Origin: Thermoanaerobaculia bacterium
Lineage (GTDB): Bacteria; Acidobacteriota; Thermoanaerobaculia; Multivoradales; J023
Direction: 5' to 3'
Assembly (NCBI GenBank): GCA_030431255.1
Contig: JAUIJL010000004.1
Span: 248,001-312,000, forward strand
DNA length: 64,000 bases
Shown one piece after another: positions 62,885 to 64,000 of this stretch. The notes under the pieces were generated by a model. It was not told the DNA's origin. It worked only from the letters and a program-made list of their open reading frames with translations, and made no database searches. The position numbers and the translations under genes were made by a program. Every line of letters starts with the position of its first letter. Positions within the stretch are counted from its first letter, which is position 1.

Positions 62885-64000
62885 TTGCTCCAAACGCTCG
62901 ACCATCTCCCGGCCGGAGCGCGCCCGTTTCATCTTGTCGGGGTGTAGCTCTCTGGCGAAGAAGTCGACCAAGGGCTGCGGGCAGCCCTCCATGTAGTCCG
63001 TCAGCTTCTCCAATTTCACATCGCGGATCTTCTCCAACACGATCTGAAACGAACGTCCGGTGAAGAGATTCACCCCTGCCAACGACTCCCAAAGCACGAC
63101 GCTGAGGGCCCAAAGATCCACCGACGGCTCCGGGCGGTGCCCCATCACCGCTTCCGGTGACAAATAACCGACCGTGCCCACCAGCTGGCCGGTCGCCGTA
63201 CGGGCAATCACCCAGCTGGCCGTGTTCTGGATTCGAGATCGTCCGTCCAGCTCCTCTTCAACGCCACCGGCTTCGACATCTTGCCGCCAATCCTGGTGAA
63301 TTCGTGCCACCCCAAAGTCCAGAAGCTTGGCTTGGCCGTCTTGGGTGTAGCCGATATTCGAAGGTTTTAGATCTCGGTGCAGGATTCCCACGGAGTGAAT
63401 TTTTTGCAACGCCGAGGCCACGGTTTTTCCCACTTCGATCGCCGCAGCGGGCGTCAAGGGCCGTCCGGCCAGAAGCTGGTCGGAGAGGGTGCCGCCCTTC
63501 AAGAACTCCTGAATCAACAGGGGCATACCTTCCCAGGTTTCGATGCCGTAGATAGCGGCCAAGCCGGAGTCGGTGACCGTCGCCGCGGTACGCGCTTCCC
63601 GATGCAGTCGCATGGCCGCTTCGGGTGAAACTTGCGGCAGGGTTTTGATCGCCACCTCCCGCCCGAGCCGTAGATCCGTGGCCCGATACACCACCGCCAT
63701 ACCACCGGTTCCCAACCTCGATTCGAAGCGATACTGCCCCCGCAGCACGTAGGGAACGACCGTCGGCTCCAGCTCGATCACACATTTCGGACAGCGGTCT
63801 TCCGAAGGCGGATAGACCCTCGAGCAGGCTAAGCATTCCCGGGCGACCTGCTGGAGCTCCGCCGGCCTCTCCGAGATCTCTTGAGCGCTGGGCATCTCCG
63901 GGGTGAGGGACAGATTCGTGGCTGGAGCCTGCTCTTTGAGCTGCAGCAGCTCGATCACCAGACCCGTGGAGGAGCAAACTCCTTTCACCAGATCCCTATC
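62861..64000 (-). CDS. Serine/threonine protein kinase with zinc ribbon, 5' end beyond the window
   Basis: The open frame runs to the window edge, so the start is uncertain; GTG 63988 is possible. It has a CxxC..CxxC zinc ribbon (Cys52, Cys55, Cys66, Cys69 counted from GTG 63988), then a kinase domain with LGTGGMAVVY, VAIK, the catalytic HRDLKPSN, DFGVA and GTVGYLSPE. No membrane segment or sensor domain is visible inside the window. It is convergent with the alpha/beta hydrolase. Confidence 0.85.
   Translation of the reverse strand, partial: DRDLVKGVCSSTGLVIELLQLKEQAPATNLSLTPEMPSAQEISERPAELQQVARECLACSRVYPPSEDRCPKCVIELEPTVVPYVLRGQYRFESRLGTGGMAVVYRATDLRLGREVAIKTLPQVSPEAAMRLHREARTAATVTDSGLAAIYGIETWEGMPLLIQEFLKGGTLSDQLLAGRPLTPAAAIEVGKTVASALQKIHSVGILHRDLKPSNIGYTQDGQAKLLDFGVARIHQDWRQDVEAGGVEEELDGRSRIQNTASWVIARTATGQLVGTVGYLSPEAVMGHRPEPSVDLWALSVVLWESLAGVNLFTGRSFQIVLEKIRDVKLEKLTDYMEGCPQPLVDFFARELHPDKMKRARSGREMVERLEQLRLDLDS

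Overview
The window is about 64 kb of chromosomal DNA from a GC-rich bacterium with large informational operons. I found no phage, transposon or CRISPR. RpoB carries four closely spaced cysteine pairs inserted in its N-terminal lobe. Together with zinc-ribbon Ser/Thr kinases, a PTPS-III-type pterin enzyme, a sigma-54 two-component pair and the rplM-rpsI-rpsB-tsf-pyrH-frr order, this suggests Acidobacteriota or a close relative such as a Thermoanaerobaculia-like lineage. That placement is inference, and no rRNA is present to confirm it.

From 1 to about 37,070 almost everything is on the minus strand, so transcription runs from high to low coordinates. The first block (37,067 down to 32,131) is rplM-rpsI-rpsB-tsf-pyrH-frr-rlmB, starting from a near-consensus sigma-70 promoter. 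The second (32,081 to 17,983) is tRNA-Thr(TGT)-Tyr(GTA)-Gly(TCC)-Thr(GGT)-tuf-tRNA-Trp-secE-nusG-rplKAJL-rpoBC, ending in a hairpin-plus-U terminator. After one unrecognised 119-codon gene, the third block (17,220 to the left edge) is rpsL-rpsG-fusA-tuf, then the S10 and spc clusters through secY-adk-map-infA-rpmJ-rpsM and the first codons of rpsK. Most junctions are a few bases or overlap. The two tuf genes look identical to the last codon. rpsN (S14) and rpmG (L33) are missing from their usual places, and the rplA-rplJ junction has no room for an L10 leader.

From 37,300 to 64,000 are accessory and housekeeping genes on both strands. They are folD-coaE (+); a membrane-anchored SurA-N-like protein, holB, tmk and an ATP-grasp enzyme (-); a lipoprotein S9 peptidase, an SLC13-type transporter and a very proline-rich, acid-tailed membrane protein (+); prmC-acyltransferase-metallohydrolase-small protein-IMPase (-); a sigma-54 system made of a PDZ-like multi-spanning histidine kinase and an NtrC-type regulator behind a -24/-12 promoter (+); a phospholipase-D-type cardiolipin synthase, a diacylglycerol-kinase-like enzyme, a metallo-beta-lactamase-fold hydrolase, a PTPS-III-like pterin enzyme and an alpha/beta hydrolase (+); and a partial Ser/Thr kinase (-).

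The points most worth a second look are the RpoB cysteine insertion, a small open frame that overlaps the rpoB start by ATGA, the stacked hairpins between rplL and rpoB, the sigma-54 promoter with a 19-codon open frame ahead of the histidine kinase, the ExxHGH signature of the pterin enzyme, and a hairpin-plus-T-run ahead of the ATP-grasp gene.
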